A stretch of DNA of 64,000 nt from the NCBI GenBank assembly GCA_943787185.1, contig CALSLL010000001.1:1-64000 (forward strand). The letters run 5' to 3'. The translations under genes and the position numbers were made by a program. The stretch comes from UBA10349 sp003485905 (GTDB taxonomy: Bacteria > Pseudomonadota > Gammaproteobacteria > Arenicellales > Arenicellaceae). The first letter of the stretch is position 1; every line of letters begins with the position of its first letter. The notes beneath the pieces are model-generated. The model did not search any database, was not told where the DNA came from, and saw only the letters and a program-made list of their open reading frames with translations. Shown piece by piece: positions 9,000 to 18,940 of this stretch.

Positions 9000-9547
9000 T
9001 CAGACTGCGGCTGGTAGCTAATCGCGCCTTTATCTTCTATCAGCCGCCCCCAATACCAATTATACGGGTGTACTTGATTCGTAGGTACACGGTTGATACT
9101 CACCAATGGGCGACTTTCGTTACGCCACTGAAAAACACCTCCAATTAGATTTGCCGCCCCTACTCCGTTTTTTTCCTGAATAAACTCGTCTAGCTTAGAA
9201 GCGAGTTGTGAGGAGCGTCGCCCGACCGAACAATAAAATATCGCCGTCTTCCCTTCCAGGTTTGAGCCATACCTTTCTGCAAAGGCATCCTCATCAATAT
9301 CCGGATCCACCTGTATAGAGCCTTGAATATGGCTAACTGTAAATTCATCTTGTTCCCGAACGTCGAACAAAAGCACGTCCGAAGGACTCATTGCCAACAA
9401 CTCACCTGCCCCTACGTGTTCGATGTTGTTATATTCATCAACAATGCCTGCATGTATCCGTTCTAGCGACTGTTGGGCAAGCGCTATAGTAGGCACTATA
9501 GCGACGAGGAAAAAGGCGGCTAAAAATCTAGAGCTGGTCACAAGCAA
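8996..9547 (-). CDS. Exported rhodanese-domain protein
   Basis: Periplasmic single-domain rhodanese of 183 aa. A Sec signal ends at IALAQ (about residue 24). The domain contains LLFDVREQDEF, then the active loop CSVGRRSS with Cys106 as the persulfide-carrying residue. The C-terminus is rich in Trp and Tyr. The longest start is a TTG at 9547; a GTG at 9541 would give an equally good signal peptide, and neither has a clear ribosome site. It lies beside the sulfatase gene in convergent arrangement, and a role in handling sulfur compounds is possible but not shown. Confidence 0.87.
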   Translation of the reverse strand: MLVTSSRFLAAFFLVAIVPTIALAQQSLERIHAGIVDEYNNIEHVGAGELLAMSPSDVLLFDVREQDEFTVSHIQGSIQVDPDIDEDAFAERYGSNLEGKTAIFYCSVGRRSSQLASKLDEFIQEKNGVGAANLIGGVFQWRNESRPLVSINRVPTNQVHPYNWYWGRLIEDKGAISYQPQSD

Positions 9548-9650
9548 ACAAAGTTAATCACATACAAAACCATACGTTAAATTCGAGCACGCGTTTGTTG
9601 ATTTAAACAAAACCGGTGCCCGAATTTAGTATTACCTATTAAGTTTATTC

Positions 9651-10700
9651 CTAATTAGCACTTAAAATCCCGTACATCTCGCCAACGATATTGGCGCGTC
9701 TATCCTCGTACAAACTCCAGCCAGAAAAGTCCTCAAGCAATACCGACTCTTGGGTCTCTTCCAATGTCTGACCAGCTGCGATCGCCGCACTTACCTCTGA
9801 CTCAGTAGTTTGTAGAAAACTTATAAAACCCTCTAGGTCCGCTTTAGTACCCGGTGTTCCATGCCCTTGAATGAGGATATCAAAGTCCAATGCATTCATT
9901 TGCTCAAGCGCGCCTAAATATTGATCGACTGGTGCGCCTGCCAAATTCCCAGGGAATCGCTGAACATGGACGAAATCCACACCAAAAGCAGCACGCTGTT
10001 CAGGAAAATAGAGTACTGACATATCTTCTGAGTGAGTAGGAATAGAATGGATCATTTCTACCGTGCTATCACCAAGTGTTACTGTCATGTGCTCGTTATA
10101 AACGATATCAATTGGGTGCGTACCCGCTTGAATTTCTGTTCCGGAAATACTTCCATCCCCATCTGCGTCAAATGCTTCAAAACTGTTTCCATACGGTCCA
10201 CGAGCCTCAGCTTGTTCGATCGTCCCGTTACCATCCACATCCTGAGCCACAGCATTGCTAGGCAACGCACCCCCAAGCATAGCCGCCATTTGTTCATGCC
10301 CAACGTAGATCGCAGTGTCAGCAAACGTGTTTCCGCCAGCCGCATGGTCTGGATGATGATGGCTATAAAGAACGTATTTAACGGTTGTATTAAAACGACT
10401 CATTATTTCTCCCTTCAACCATTCAGCAAAATCTGCTCGTAAAGGGTCAGACATAATCACACCATCAGTCGTTACCAAAAATACGGTGCTATGACTTCTG
10501 GTTTGCGCAAGATACAAATCGCCAGTTACATTCGTTATCTTAAATTCGTCTGATGTTGCTACGGTGGCTGCCGGAGTTGCTGAGCTATCCGCCTCGACCG
10601 TATCAACGACTGCACCTTCTTGTTCCGCGCACCCTGCAAACACAGCGAGCAGGGCAGAAAGCAATACAATACCGCCCAGATTAATTTTCTTTCTCATCAT
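9651..10700 (-). CDS. MBL-fold hydrolase lipoprotein with inserted EF-hand pair
   Basis: Metallo-beta-lactamase-fold hydrolase of 349 aa anchored as a lipoprotein (VFAGC, lipobox Cys24). The zinc motif HHHPDH is at 114-119, with further ligands in PTHS (His223), GVDF (Asp242) and QGHG (His280). Between the first and second zinc motifs sit two textbook EF-hand loops, DVDGNGTIEQAE (154-165) and DADGDGSISGTE (178-189), each with the 1-3-5-12 acidic pattern. Calcium binding inside an MBL domain is unusual. A paralogue with the same layout is at 43318. An AGGGG-type ribosome site precedes the ATG. Substrate unknown. Confidence 0.9.
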   Translation of the reverse strand: MMRKKINLGGIVLLSALLAVFAGCAEQEGAVVDTVEADSSATPAATVATSDEFKITNVTGDLYLAQTRSHSTVFLVTTDGVIMSDPLRADFAEWLKGEIMSRFNTTVKYVLYSHHHPDHAAGGNTFADTAIYVGHEQMAAMLGGALPSNAVAQDVDGNGTIEQAEARGPYGNSFEAFDADGDGSISGTEIQAGTHPIDIVYNEHMTVTLGDSTVEMIHSIPTHSEDMSVLYFPEQRAAFGVDFVHVQRFPGNLAGAPVDQYLGALEQMNALDFDILIQGHGTPGTKADLEGFISFLQTTESEVSAAIAAGQTLEETQESVLLEDFSGWSLYEDRRANIVGEMYGILSAN

Positions 10701-11401
10701 TAAGATTACCCCTGTAATTGTTTTACCAAGCTGAATTTTCTAATTAAATACTATCTAAAAATCTACTAGCAAGCTAAATACCTTCTATATACCTAGAGAA
10801 AATTAGACGATTTAACTACGTACGACCGCCCAACCTATATCACTGAACCACTTAATGCAATGTAGAGGCACATCTAGCCCTACTTTTATAATGACAACCC
10901 TTACTGCAATAACCTTATTAAATCGTAGGAAGAACGTCTGACACCTCAAGTTTATGATCGCGGCAAAACTCTACTTAGCAGATTAGTTTTTAAGTCAAAA
11001 TTCACTCAGAACTTACCGTGAATGCGAGATTTGTGATTTTCTCCAACTCACTAAGTAACAGTTTCATCAATAGCAATAACTGCAATTTTTCTCGTGTGAG
11101 ATTTAACTTAAGCATTAAATAGGGATTAATATTTAACCAAAGAAGCGTACGTAAATCATTATTTTACAATAACAATTTGCTAGCAAAAATATCAACTTTA
11201 GACGCGAAATAGCGGAAGGAAAATCGCACAATTCGAGCTAAAAAAAGGCTTGTTTTTACGTCTAAAAATCGGGGATTGGATTTATCATAATATTCGTTTA
11301 TTCTCCCGCCTCGCCTGTTAGGTTTTACATGATTACTTTGCTGATATTTGTGTCAACATTGAGACCATAAATTAATAGGGAAATTTGGAGAGGTTAACGA
11401 A
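10701..11401. other. Long AT-rich intergenic region upstream of the nuo operon
   Basis: Seven hundred bases without a plausible gene on either strand. It separates the divergent MBL lipoprotein gene from nuoA and should contain the nuo promoter and leader. Many A/T runs are present, but no hairpin-plus-U terminator and no confident promoter pair could be chosen by eye. GGAGAGG at 11387-11393 is the nuoA ribosome site. Confidence 0.6.
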
Positions 11402-11854
11402 TTGAACGAAGTTGCAGACTTGGCGCTTTGGCCGCTGGTTGTTTATTTTTTCGCTGTCATCGCCTTGGTGCTTACCATGCTGGGCCTGTCATGGCTACTC
11501 GGCGAGCATCGCGCAAATGCAGCGACAAATGACCCATTCGAATCAGGCGTTGTCTCGGTCGGCAATGCTCAAGGACGTATTTCAGTCGATTTCTATTTGA
11601 TCGCCATCTTTTTCGTTATTTTTGATCTAGAAACAGTTTTTATCTTTGCCTGGGCAATCGCTTTTTTCGAGCTCGGTTGGCAAGGTTACTTTGCAATGCT
11701 TGTTTTTGTCGCCGTATTGGTGATCGCGTTAATCTATGAATGGCGTTCAGGCGCATTGGATTGGGGCATCAAAACCCGTACTGGTCTCGAAGCTAGCTTA
11801 AAGGGTTCGCTTGAGCCCGTAATAAAACCTGTGGCTCACGCGGAGGCCAGTTAA
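11402..11854 (+). CDS. nuoA: NADH-quinone oxidoreductase subunit A
   Basis: Small membrane subunit of respiratory complex I, at the joint between the proton-pumping arm and the peripheral arm. Three transmembrane helices are visible (about 9-33, 63-87 and 91-113), and the conserved FDLETVF segment lies in the second. The C-terminal tail is somewhat long for the family (150 aa). Translation starts at a TTG, supported by GGAGAGG eight bases upstream, with no usable ATG nearby. First gene of the 13-gene operon; its stop codon overlaps the nuoB start by one base (TAATG). Confidence 0.95.
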   Translation: MNEVADLALWPLVVYFFAVIALVLTMLGLSWLLGEHRANAATNDPFESGVVSVGNAQGRISVDFYLIAIFFVIFDLETVFIFAWAIAFFELGWQGYFAMLVFVAVLVIALIYEWRSGALDWGIKTRTGLEASLKGSLEPVIKPVAHAEAS

Positions 11855-12492
11855 TGGAATGGAACCTGACAAAACCCGGTGAGTCTTCAACCGCAGAATT
11901 AAGCGATGAGATGATCGAAGAGCAGGTGAAACGTAACGTTATGTTTGCCAAGCTTGATGACCTAATTGCCTGGGGACGAGCGCATTCACTGTGGCCGTTT
12001 AATTTTGGTCTATCATGTTGCTACGTAGAAATGGCGACTGCATTCACTTCTCGACACGACATTGCACGATTTGGATCAGAGGTGATACGCGCAACCCCTC
12101 GACAAGCAGACCTAATGGTGATTTCGGGTACCGTGTTTAGAAAAATGGCTCCGGTTGTGCAACGGCTTTATGACCAGCTACTGGAGCCTAAATGGATAAT
12201 ATCCATGGGTTCGTGTTCAAATTCCGGCGGAATGTACGATATTTATAGTGTTGTGCAAGGCGTCGACAAATTTATCCCGGTCGATGTGTATGTTCCAGGT
12301 TGCCCACCTCGCCCGGAAGCATTAATGCAAGGGCTGATGATGCTACAAGAATCTATCAAGCAAGAAAAACGGCCATTAAGTTGGACAGTCGGTGACCAAG
12401 GTATTATCAAACCAGACATGCCAAGCCAGCGTGATCGATTACAGAAAGAACGTAATGCGGCGACCATTTATCGGCCTCCGACAGAAGTGTGA
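11854..12492 (+). CDS. nuoB: NADH-quinone oxidoreductase subunit B
   Basis: Carries cluster N2, the last [4Fe-4S] centre before quinone. The four ligands are visible as tandem Cys55-Cys56 (SCCYVEM), Cys121 (GSCSNSGG) and Cys150 (VPGCPPRP). The 212-aa length is normal. It starts one base inside the nuoA stop, so translation is probably coupled. It is followed by a 58-base gap before nuoCD, the longest gap in the operon. Confidence 0.97.
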   Translation: MEWNLTKPGESSTAELSDEMIEEQVKRNVMFAKLDDLIAWGRAHSLWPFNFGLSCCYVEMATAFTSRHDIARFGSEVIRATPRQADLMVISGTVFRKMAPVVQRLYDQLLEPKWIISMGSCSNSGGMYDIYSVVQGVDKFIPVDVYVPGCPPRPEALMQGLMMLQESIKQEKRPLSWTVGDQGIIKPDMPSQRDRLQKERNAATIYRPPTEV

Positions 12493-12550
12493 GTACAGAG
12501 TTAATAAGTTTTAGATTAAGTCGTTAAAAAACCAATATTCGGAAATACAT

Positions 12551-14302
12551 ATGCTGGTAGTTGAACAAACTACAGATAACACTGTTTTAGCTGATCTCTT
12601 TGAAAAGTTTGGCGAGGAAAGCTTTGTTGTTCAAAAAACCTCTGATGGAATCCCCACTCTTTGGTTGCATGCGGATAAACTTCATGAGGTTCTGCGCTTT
12701 CTCAAGCCCGAGTACTCAATGTTGTATGACCTGTTCGGAATTGATGAACGATTACGAACCAACCGACAAGGTCAGCCTGATTCAGATTTCACCGTCGTTT
12801 ATCACCTACTTTCCTTAAGTAGTAACGCGGATATTAGGCTTAAACTCGCAACACCAGAATCCAACCCAGAGGTTCCATCAATATCTGACGTCTGGGAAAA
12901 TGCTAACTGGTATGAACGCGAAGCTTGGGACATGTTCGGCATTAAGTTCACCAACCATCCGAACTTATATCGCATATTGTTACCCCCAACTTGGGAAGGA
13001 CACGCGCTGCGCAAAGATCACCCAGCCCGAGCTACCGAATTAGAGCCGTTCAGTCTAAATGAAGCAAAGCAAGCTGAAGAACAGGAAGCTTTGCGCTTTC
13101 GTCCTGAAGAATGGGGCATGCAAACCAGCAAAGACGGAACCGAGTACATGTTTTTAAATCTCGGGCCAAACCACCCTAGTGTGCACGGTGTTTTTCGCAT
13201 TGCGCTGCAGCTCGATGGTGAGGTAGTGGTCGATGCGGTGCCAGACATTGGTTACCACCATCGTGGCGCAGAGAAAATGGGCGAACGCCAAAGCTGGCCG
13301 TCTTATATGCCATATACCGATCGAATTGATTATCTCGGCGGGGTAATGAATAACCTACCGTATTGTTTATCCGTCGAGAAATTAGCCGGTATTGAAGTGC
13401 CAGAGCGCGCCAAAGTTATCCGTATCATGTTGGCCGAATTATTTCGAATCTCTAGCCACTTGGTGTTCTACGGCACATTTGTACAAGACATAGGTCAGAT
13501 GTCACCGGTCTTTTATATGTTCGCTGACCGCGAGCGTTTATTCGGCATTATAGAAGCCATAACCGGCGGCCGCATGCACCCTGCCTGGTTTCGCATCGGC
13601 GGCGTTGCTCAAGATCTACCTAACGGCTGGGAAAAATTAGTTCGAGATTTCATTGACTCTATGCCCGCAAGACTCGATCACTACGACAAAATGGCGATGC
13701 AAAACAGCCTGATAAAAAGTCGTACAGTCGGTATAGGTAAGTACAGCGCAGAAGAAGCCATCGAATGGGGTGTAACAGGCCCGAATTTGCGCGCTACTGG
13801 AGTAGATTGGGATTTACGTAAACGTCGCCCTTATGCGGGTTACGATCAATTTGAATTCGATGTGCCTATTGCTCAGAATGGCGATTGTTATGATCGCGCA
13901 GTAGTGCGTGTTGAAGAAATTCGTCAAAGCCTACGCATTGTTCGGCAATGTTTAGACAATATGCCCGAGGGGCCTTATAAGTCCGACCATAAGCTAACTT
14001 CACCTCCACCAAAAGAACAAACCATGGAGGACATTGAAACACTGATCCACCATTTTCTGCACACTAGTTGGGGGCCAGTTATCCCGGCTGGTGAAGCTTG
14101 TGTTCCGGTCGAAGCGACTAAAGGTTTGAACGGGTACCATTTGGTCAGTGATGGTGGCACAACCTCTTATCGAACCCGCATACGCACACCTTCTTTTCCA
14201 CACCTTCAGCAAATCCCACTGATTAGCCGAGGGTTAATGATTCCAGATTTAATCGCGATCATTGCAAGTATTGATTTTGTAATGGCAGACGTAGACCGGT
14301 AG
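12551..14302 (+). CDS. nuoCD: NADH-quinone oxidoreductase fused subunits C and D
   Basis: Single 583-aa protein joining the 30-kDa NuoC domain (about 1-180, with the signature NWYEREAWDMFGI) to the 49-kDa NuoD domain (about 190-583, with NLGPNHPSVHG and the GYHHRGAEK quinone-site region). NuoD lines the quinone cavity with NuoB. The fusion is as in Escherichia coli and supports a gammaproteobacterial host. The nuoE start follows 16 bases after the stop. Confidence 0.97.
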   Translation: MLVVEQTTDNTVLADLFEKFGEESFVVQKTSDGIPTLWLHADKLHEVLRFLKPEYSMLYDLFGIDERLRTNRQGQPDSDFTVVYHLLSLSSNADIRLKLATPESNPEVPSISDVWENANWYEREAWDMFGIKFTNHPNLYRILLPPTWEGHALRKDHPARATELEPFSLNEAKQAEEQEALRFRPEEWGMQTSKDGTEYMFLNLGPNHPSVHGVFRIALQLDGEVVVDAVPDIGYHHRGAEKMGERQSWPSYMPYTDRIDYLGGVMNNLPYCLSVEKLAGIEVPERAKVIRIMLAELFRISSHLVFYGTFVQDIGQMSPVFYMFADRERLFGIIEAITGGRMHPAWFRIGGVAQDLPNGWEKLVRDFIDSMPARLDHYDKMAMQNSLIKSRTVGIGKYSAEEAIEWGVTGPNLRATGVDWDLRKRRPYAGYDQFEFDVPIAQNGDCYDRAVVRVEEIRQSLRIVRQCLDNMPEGPYKSDHKLTSPPPKEQTMEDIETLIHHFLHTSWGPVIPAGEACVPVEATKGLNGYHLVSDGGTTSYRTRIRTPSFPHLQQIPLISRGLMIPDLIAIIASIDFVMADVDR

Positions 14303-14318
14303 CCCAACAAACTAGACG

Positions 14319-14858
14319 ATGAACTCGAAAACGGACAACTCTCACCAAGCGGCGTCGGTATTAACCCCGCCAGAGCTGGTTGAGATAGATAAAGAGATAT
14401 CTCACGCACCCTATCGAGCTGCGGTTGCGATTGATGCGTTAAAAATTGTGCAAAAGCATCACCGCTGGGTGTCGGACGAGAGTTTAAATGCACTCGCAGA
14501 TTATCTCGGCATGTCATCGGCCGAGCTCGATGGTATAGCCACGTTCTACAACCTAATCTACCGTAAACCGGTAGGTGAAGAAGTTATTTCTCTTTGCGAT
14601 AGCGTTACATGTTGGATCAAAGGCTACAACAAACTACAACAGCATATAAGCAAACGGTTAGATGTCGGTCTTGGCGAGACGACCGACGATGACCGTTATA
14701 CATTTTTACCCGCACCTTGTTTAGGCGCCTGCGATAGAGCACCAGTAATGATGGTCGGAAACGAACTGCACCAAGATTTGGATGAAACAAAAATCGACCA
14801 AATTCTAAAAGTGAGTTCATCCTCCGCGGACAGCGATAAAAAAGGAGGGGAAAAGTAA
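14319..14858 (+). CDS. nuoE: NADH-quinone oxidoreductase subunit E
   Basis: Peripheral subunit holding the [2Fe-2S] cluster N1a. The thioredoxin-like fold has ligands Cys93 and Cys98 (LCDSVTC) and Cys134 and Cys138 (PCLGAC). The length of 179 aa is normal, with a polar C-terminal tail. The stop codon overlaps the nuoF ATG by one base, and GGAGGGGAAA before it is the nuoF ribosome site. Confidence 0.96.
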   Translation: MNSKTDNSHQAASVLTPPELVEIDKEISHAPYRAAVAIDALKIVQKHHRWVSDESLNALADYLGMSSAELDGIATFYNLIYRKPVGEEVISLCDSVTCWIKGYNKLQQHISKRLDVGLGETTDDDRYTFLPAPCLGACDRAPVMMVGNELHQDLDETKIDQILKVSSSSADSDKKGGEK

Positions 14859-16165
14859 TGTCCTCCCTACCGTTAACGCAGAATATCAACGAGCAACGTG
14901 ATCCGGTCGATCTCGCCGCTTACGAAAAGAATCATGGCTATGAAGCCGTGCGTAAGGCGCTTAAGGAAATGTCTCCGGCAGATTGTCTGCAAGAGGTTAA
15001 AGACTCCGGGCTTCGAGGCAGAGGGGGGGCTGGCTTTCCGACAGGTATGAAGTGGAGCTTTGTACCAATGGACGATGCATCTGAAGGCCATAAATACTTG
15101 GTGTGCAATGCAGATGAAATGGAACCAGGGACGTTTAAAGATCGCCTGTTAATGGAATGCGATCCACATCAACTAATCGAAGGTATGATTCTCTCTGCCT
15201 GGACTATTCAAGCAGATGTTGCCTACATTTTTATTCGTCATGAATACCATTTAGCCTCCAAACTATTGCAAGAAGCAATCGACGATTGCAAAGCAAAAGG
15301 ATATTTAGGAAAGGACATTTTAGGGACCGGCTTTAATCTGGAAATGTATGTACATAGCAGCGCGGGGCGCTATATTTGCGGCGAAGAAACCGCTCTAATC
15401 AGCTCATTAGAAGGTAAACGTGCCAATCCTCGCGCCAAGCCACCGTTCCCACAAATCAGTGGATTATGGGGACGCCCAACTATCGTCAACAACGTAGAAA
15501 CACTGTGCAACATCACCCATATTATTCGCAACGGTGCAGATTGGTTTAAGTCGCTTGGAATTGGCAATGATAGCGGTACGAAACTATTCGGTGTTAGTGG
15601 CAGAGTTAAAAATCCTGGCTGCTGGGAACTACCCATGGGCACGCCTATCCGCGAATTAATCGAGGAACACGCTGGTGGCATGGAAGACGGGTACAAACTG
15701 CGTGGGTTTTTACCCGGTGGTGCTTCAACTGACTTCTTGGTCGAAGAACATCTTGATCTAGCAATGGATTATGACGTTATCGGTAAAGCCGGCAGCCGCT
15801 TGGGCACTGGGACCATGATTATTCTCGATGATAAGACCTGCCCGGTTGGCATGGTTAAGAATTTAGTCGAATTTTTTGCCCAAGAGTCCTGCGGCTTCTG
15901 CACCCCTTGTCGCGATGGCCTACCCTGGACCGCTCAGGTACTTGACGACATTGACACAGGAAAAGGTATGAAAGTCGATATGGCGACGCTAAAAAATCAA
16001 GTGCGTTTTATCGGAGCGATCGGCAACACACATTGCGCACTCGCACCAGGTGCAATGGAACCAGTGAGTAGTGCAATGAAGTATTTTGCTGACGATTTTG
16101 AAGAACACATCAAAGGTAAGGCTTGTCCTTACTGCGAATCAAACTCCACAGCGGGAGGCGTCTAA
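14858..16165 (+). CDS. nuoF: NADH-quinone oxidoreductase subunit F (NADH/FMN-binding)
   Basis: Site of NADH oxidation. The glycine-rich NADH loop GRGGAGFPTG is at 54-63, and FMN-contacting CNADEMEPGTFKDR follows (83-96). Cluster N3 ligands are SCGFCTPC (Cys345, 348, 351) and Cys393. The 435-aa length fits the family. The nuoG ATG begins three bases after the stop. Confidence 0.97.
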   Translation: MSSLPLTQNINEQRDPVDLAAYEKNHGYEAVRKALKEMSPADCLQEVKDSGLRGRGGAGFPTGMKWSFVPMDDASEGHKYLVCNADEMEPGTFKDRLLMECDPHQLIEGMILSAWTIQADVAYIFIRHEYHLASKLLQEAIDDCKAKGYLGKDILGTGFNLEMYVHSSAGRYICGEETALISSLEGKRANPRAKPPFPQISGLWGRPTIVNNVETLCNITHIIRNGADWFKSLGIGNDSGTKLFGVSGRVKNPGCWELPMGTPIRELIEEHAGGMEDGYKLRGFLPGGASTDFLVEEHLDLAMDYDVIGKAGSRLGTGTMIILDDKTCPVGMVKNLVEFFAQESCGFCTPCRDGLPWTAQVLDDIDTGKGMKVDMATLKNQVRFIGAIGNTHCALAPGAMEPVSSAMKYFADDFEEHIKGKACPYCESNSTAGGV

Positions 16166-16168
16166 GCT

Positions 16169-18940
16169 ATGCCAACGATATATATCGATGACGAAGCCTA
16201 CGAAGTTCCCGAAGGCGATAACGTACTACAAGCATGTTTAAGTGCTGGAATCGATCTACCGTACTTTTGCTGGCATCCTGAAATGGGGTCAGTCGGCGCC
16301 TGTCGACAATGTGCCCTAGTACAGTATCGAGATGCAGAAGATACCCGCGGCCGAATTGTTATGGGTTGTATGACACCCGTCGCTGATGGTGCAAGATTTT
16401 CTATGAAGGGTGGTCCAGCAGGTGAGTTTCGGGAAAATGTAATCGAATCCCTAATGCTCAATCATCCACATGATTGTCCAGTTTGCGGAGAAGGCGGCGA
16501 ATGCCATTTGCAAGACATGACAGTAATGGTTGGCCACCGTAATCGACGCTACCGTGGAAAGAAAAACACGCATAGAAACCAAGACCTTGGCCCACTGATA
16601 AATCACGAAATGAATCGTTGCATCACCTGTTATCGATGCACGCGATTTTACAATGACTACGCAGGCGGAAAAGATCTTTCGGCTCAAGCTTCGCACGATC
16701 ACACCTATTTTGGTCGTCAAGAGGATGGCACGCTAGAAAGCGAATTTGCGGGGAATTTAGTCGAGGTCTGCCCTACCGGTGTATTTACTGATAGGCCATT
16801 GGTTAACGAATACACCCGTAAATGGGATATGCAGTCAGCACCTTCTGTTTGTGTTGGATGTGCACTTGGCTGTAATACTTTGCCAGGCGAGCGATACGGC
16901 AAATTAAAACGAATACACAACCGTTTTAATGACGAAGTTAATGGATACTTTTTGTGTGACCGAGGCCGCTACGGTGGAAGCTTTGTCAACGATGAACAAC
17001 GAGCTTCTTTTCCTGGATTGCGCCAATCAAATGGTACCTATAACGCCATTGAGAGCATTAAAGCGATACAAACCATGGTTGATTGGTGTACATCCGACAA
17101 TAAGCTTGCGGCCATAGGATCACCTCGCGCCTCACTAGAAAGCAATTACTTGCTACAACGACTCGTTGGCGAGAAGAATTTTTCTAACGGTATCGCAACT
17201 CACGAAGCTAGTCTGCTAAATCAAATTAGCCAAATCCTTCGAAATAGCACAGTAGCTACGCCCTCCATGCGTAAAGTTGAAAGCGCTGATGTTGTCCTAG
17301 TCCTAGGTGAAGACGTGACAAATACCGCTCCGCGGTTAGCGCTCGCTCTACGCCAATCAGTGCGCAATCTTGCAAAAGAAATGGCTAGCGCCATGAACAT
17401 TCCGCTCTGGCAAGATGAGGCAGTGCGTGTACTAGCTCAAGACCAGCTAAGCCCGATGTACATAGTGTCAATGTCTGACACTCCACTGGATGACGTCGCG
17501 GCTGAAACATTGAATCTAAGCCCGAATGATATTGCTCGAATGGGGTTCGCAATTGCCGGACAGATTGATTCATCATTGACCGAAACCAAAGGAATGATGG
17601 AAGAATTCGATGCTGACACGCAAAAAATAATTGCTCAGATATCTGACAGCTTGAAAGGTGCCAAACGACCTCTTATTGTTTCAGGAACTGGCAGCCAAAA
17701 CGCAACGGTAATCGAAGCGGCCTCAATTATTGCATCAGCCTTGCAATCCAAGGGCGCAGACGACAACGATGCAATGCTTAGCTATTGTTTGCCCGAATCT
17801 AACAGCCTCGGCGTCACACTAATGCGTACCGATGCTCACGCCTCGTTAGAAGACATTTGCCAACGCGCAGCTGACGGTAACATTGAAACTTTGGTTGTCG
17901 CCGAAAATGACTTGTACCGTCGGGCAGCCAAAGAACAAATCGATGCGTTGTTAAGCAAAGTAAAAAACTTGATCGTAATCGACTCAATCGACACACCTAC
18001 CCTTTCGCAATCAGCACTTGCCTTGCCTGCCGCCACCTTTGCCGAAACAGAAGGTACATTGGTTAGCAGTGAAGGCCGTGCGCAGCGACACTACCCTGCG
18101 TTCTTGCCCGCCGAGCAGAGAGATGCTACATGGCATTGGTTAACACAATTGGGCCAGGCACTAGCTTTTCCTGGGTTTGACGATCTGGAACATTTTGATC
18201 AGATTACCGCTGCTTGTGCTGCTGAATTTCCTGCATTGCAAAATATATGTGAAGCCAGCCCACAAGCAGATTTCCGTAGCAAAGGTTTAAAAATCCCTAG
18301 GCAAACACATCGATATAGCGGTAGAACCGCAATGCGTGCTGATATTTCTGTGCATGAACCCAAGCAGCCTCAGGATGACGACACACCGTTATCTTATTCA
18401 ATGGAAGGAAATACTGGTACGCAACCAGGAGCACTATTACCTTTCGTTTGGTCCCCCGGCTGGAACTCAAACCAATCGCTACACAAATTTCAAAGTGAAG
18501 CAGGTGGTGCATTAGCTGGTGGGACTGCCGGAGTCAGACTGCTGGAACCTATGAATACTGGCAGCACCGCTGAAAATGCCAATTTGCCGGCCAAGCCAAA
18601 GGCCAAAAAAGATCAATGGCAACTGCTACCAATCTATAGAATATTTGGCAGCGAAGAATTAAGCGCGCATTCGCCAGCGATACAGGAATTGATTCACAAA
18701 CCCTTTATCCAATTAACACCTGAAGATGCAGCCAATCTTAAAGTGTCTGCCGGTGATGGAATCGTTATTAACATCGAAAATCAGGACTGTGAACTTGAGG
18801 TGCAAGTAAACACCAATATCCCTGCAGGTTGCGCGGGTTATTCGGTTGGACTACCTGGAGCCAGCTGGCTGCCACCTGAAACTAGCGTGAATCTTAAAGA
18901 TGCTCAGATTCAATCCAATTCTGGAGGTGATGATGTCTGA
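16169..18940 (+). CDS. nuoG: NADH-quinone oxidoreductase subunit G
   Basis: Large iron-sulfur subunit of the peripheral arm (923 aa). The N-terminal ferredoxin domain has [2Fe-2S] ligands Cys34, 45, 48 and 67. The His-Cys3 cluster motif is HPHDCPVCGEGGEC (from His99/His101 to Cys112), and a [4Fe-4S] motif follows at CITCYRC. A further CVGCALGC begins the molybdopterin-oxidoreductase-like domain, which is catalytically inactive in complex I. Its end overlaps the nuoH start codon, and the last codons contain the nuoH Shine-Dalgarno. Confidence 0.96.
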   Translation: MPTIYIDDEAYEVPEGDNVLQACLSAGIDLPYFCWHPEMGSVGACRQCALVQYRDAEDTRGRIVMGCMTPVADGARFSMKGGPAGEFRENVIESLMLNHPHDCPVCGEGGECHLQDMTVMVGHRNRRYRGKKNTHRNQDLGPLINHEMNRCITCYRCTRFYNDYAGGKDLSAQASHDHTYFGRQEDGTLESEFAGNLVEVCPTGVFTDRPLVNEYTRKWDMQSAPSVCVGCALGCNTLPGERYGKLKRIHNRFNDEVNGYFLCDRGRYGGSFVNDEQRASFPGLRQSNGTYNAIESIKAIQTMVDWCTSDNKLAAIGSPRASLESNYLLQRLVGEKNFSNGIATHEASLLNQISQILRNSTVATPSMRKVESADVVLVLGEDVTNTAPRLALALRQSVRNLAKEMASAMNIPLWQDEAVRVLAQDQLSPMYIVSMSDTPLDDVAAETLNLSPNDIARMGFAIAGQIDSSLTETKGMMEEFDADTQKIIAQISDSLKGAKRPLIVSGTGSQNATVIEAASIIASALQSKGADDNDAMLSYCLPESNSLGVTLMRTDAHASLEDICQRAADGNIETLVVAENDLYRRAAKEQIDALLSKVKNLIVIDSIDTPTLSQSALALPAATFAETEGTLVSSEGRAQRHYPAFLPAEQRDATWHWLTQLGQALAFPGFDDLEHFDQITAACAAEFPALQNICEASPQADFRSKGLKIPRQTHRYSGRTAMRADISVHEPKQPQDDDTPLSYSMEGNTGTQPGALLPFVWSPGWNSNQSLHKFQSEAGGALAGGTAGVRLLEPMNTGSTAENANLPAKPKAKKDQWQLLPIYRIFGSEELSAHSPAIQELIHKPFIQLTPEDAANLKVSAGDGIVINIENQDCELEVQVNTNIPAGCAGYSVGLPGASWLPPETSVNLKDAQIQSNSGGDDV

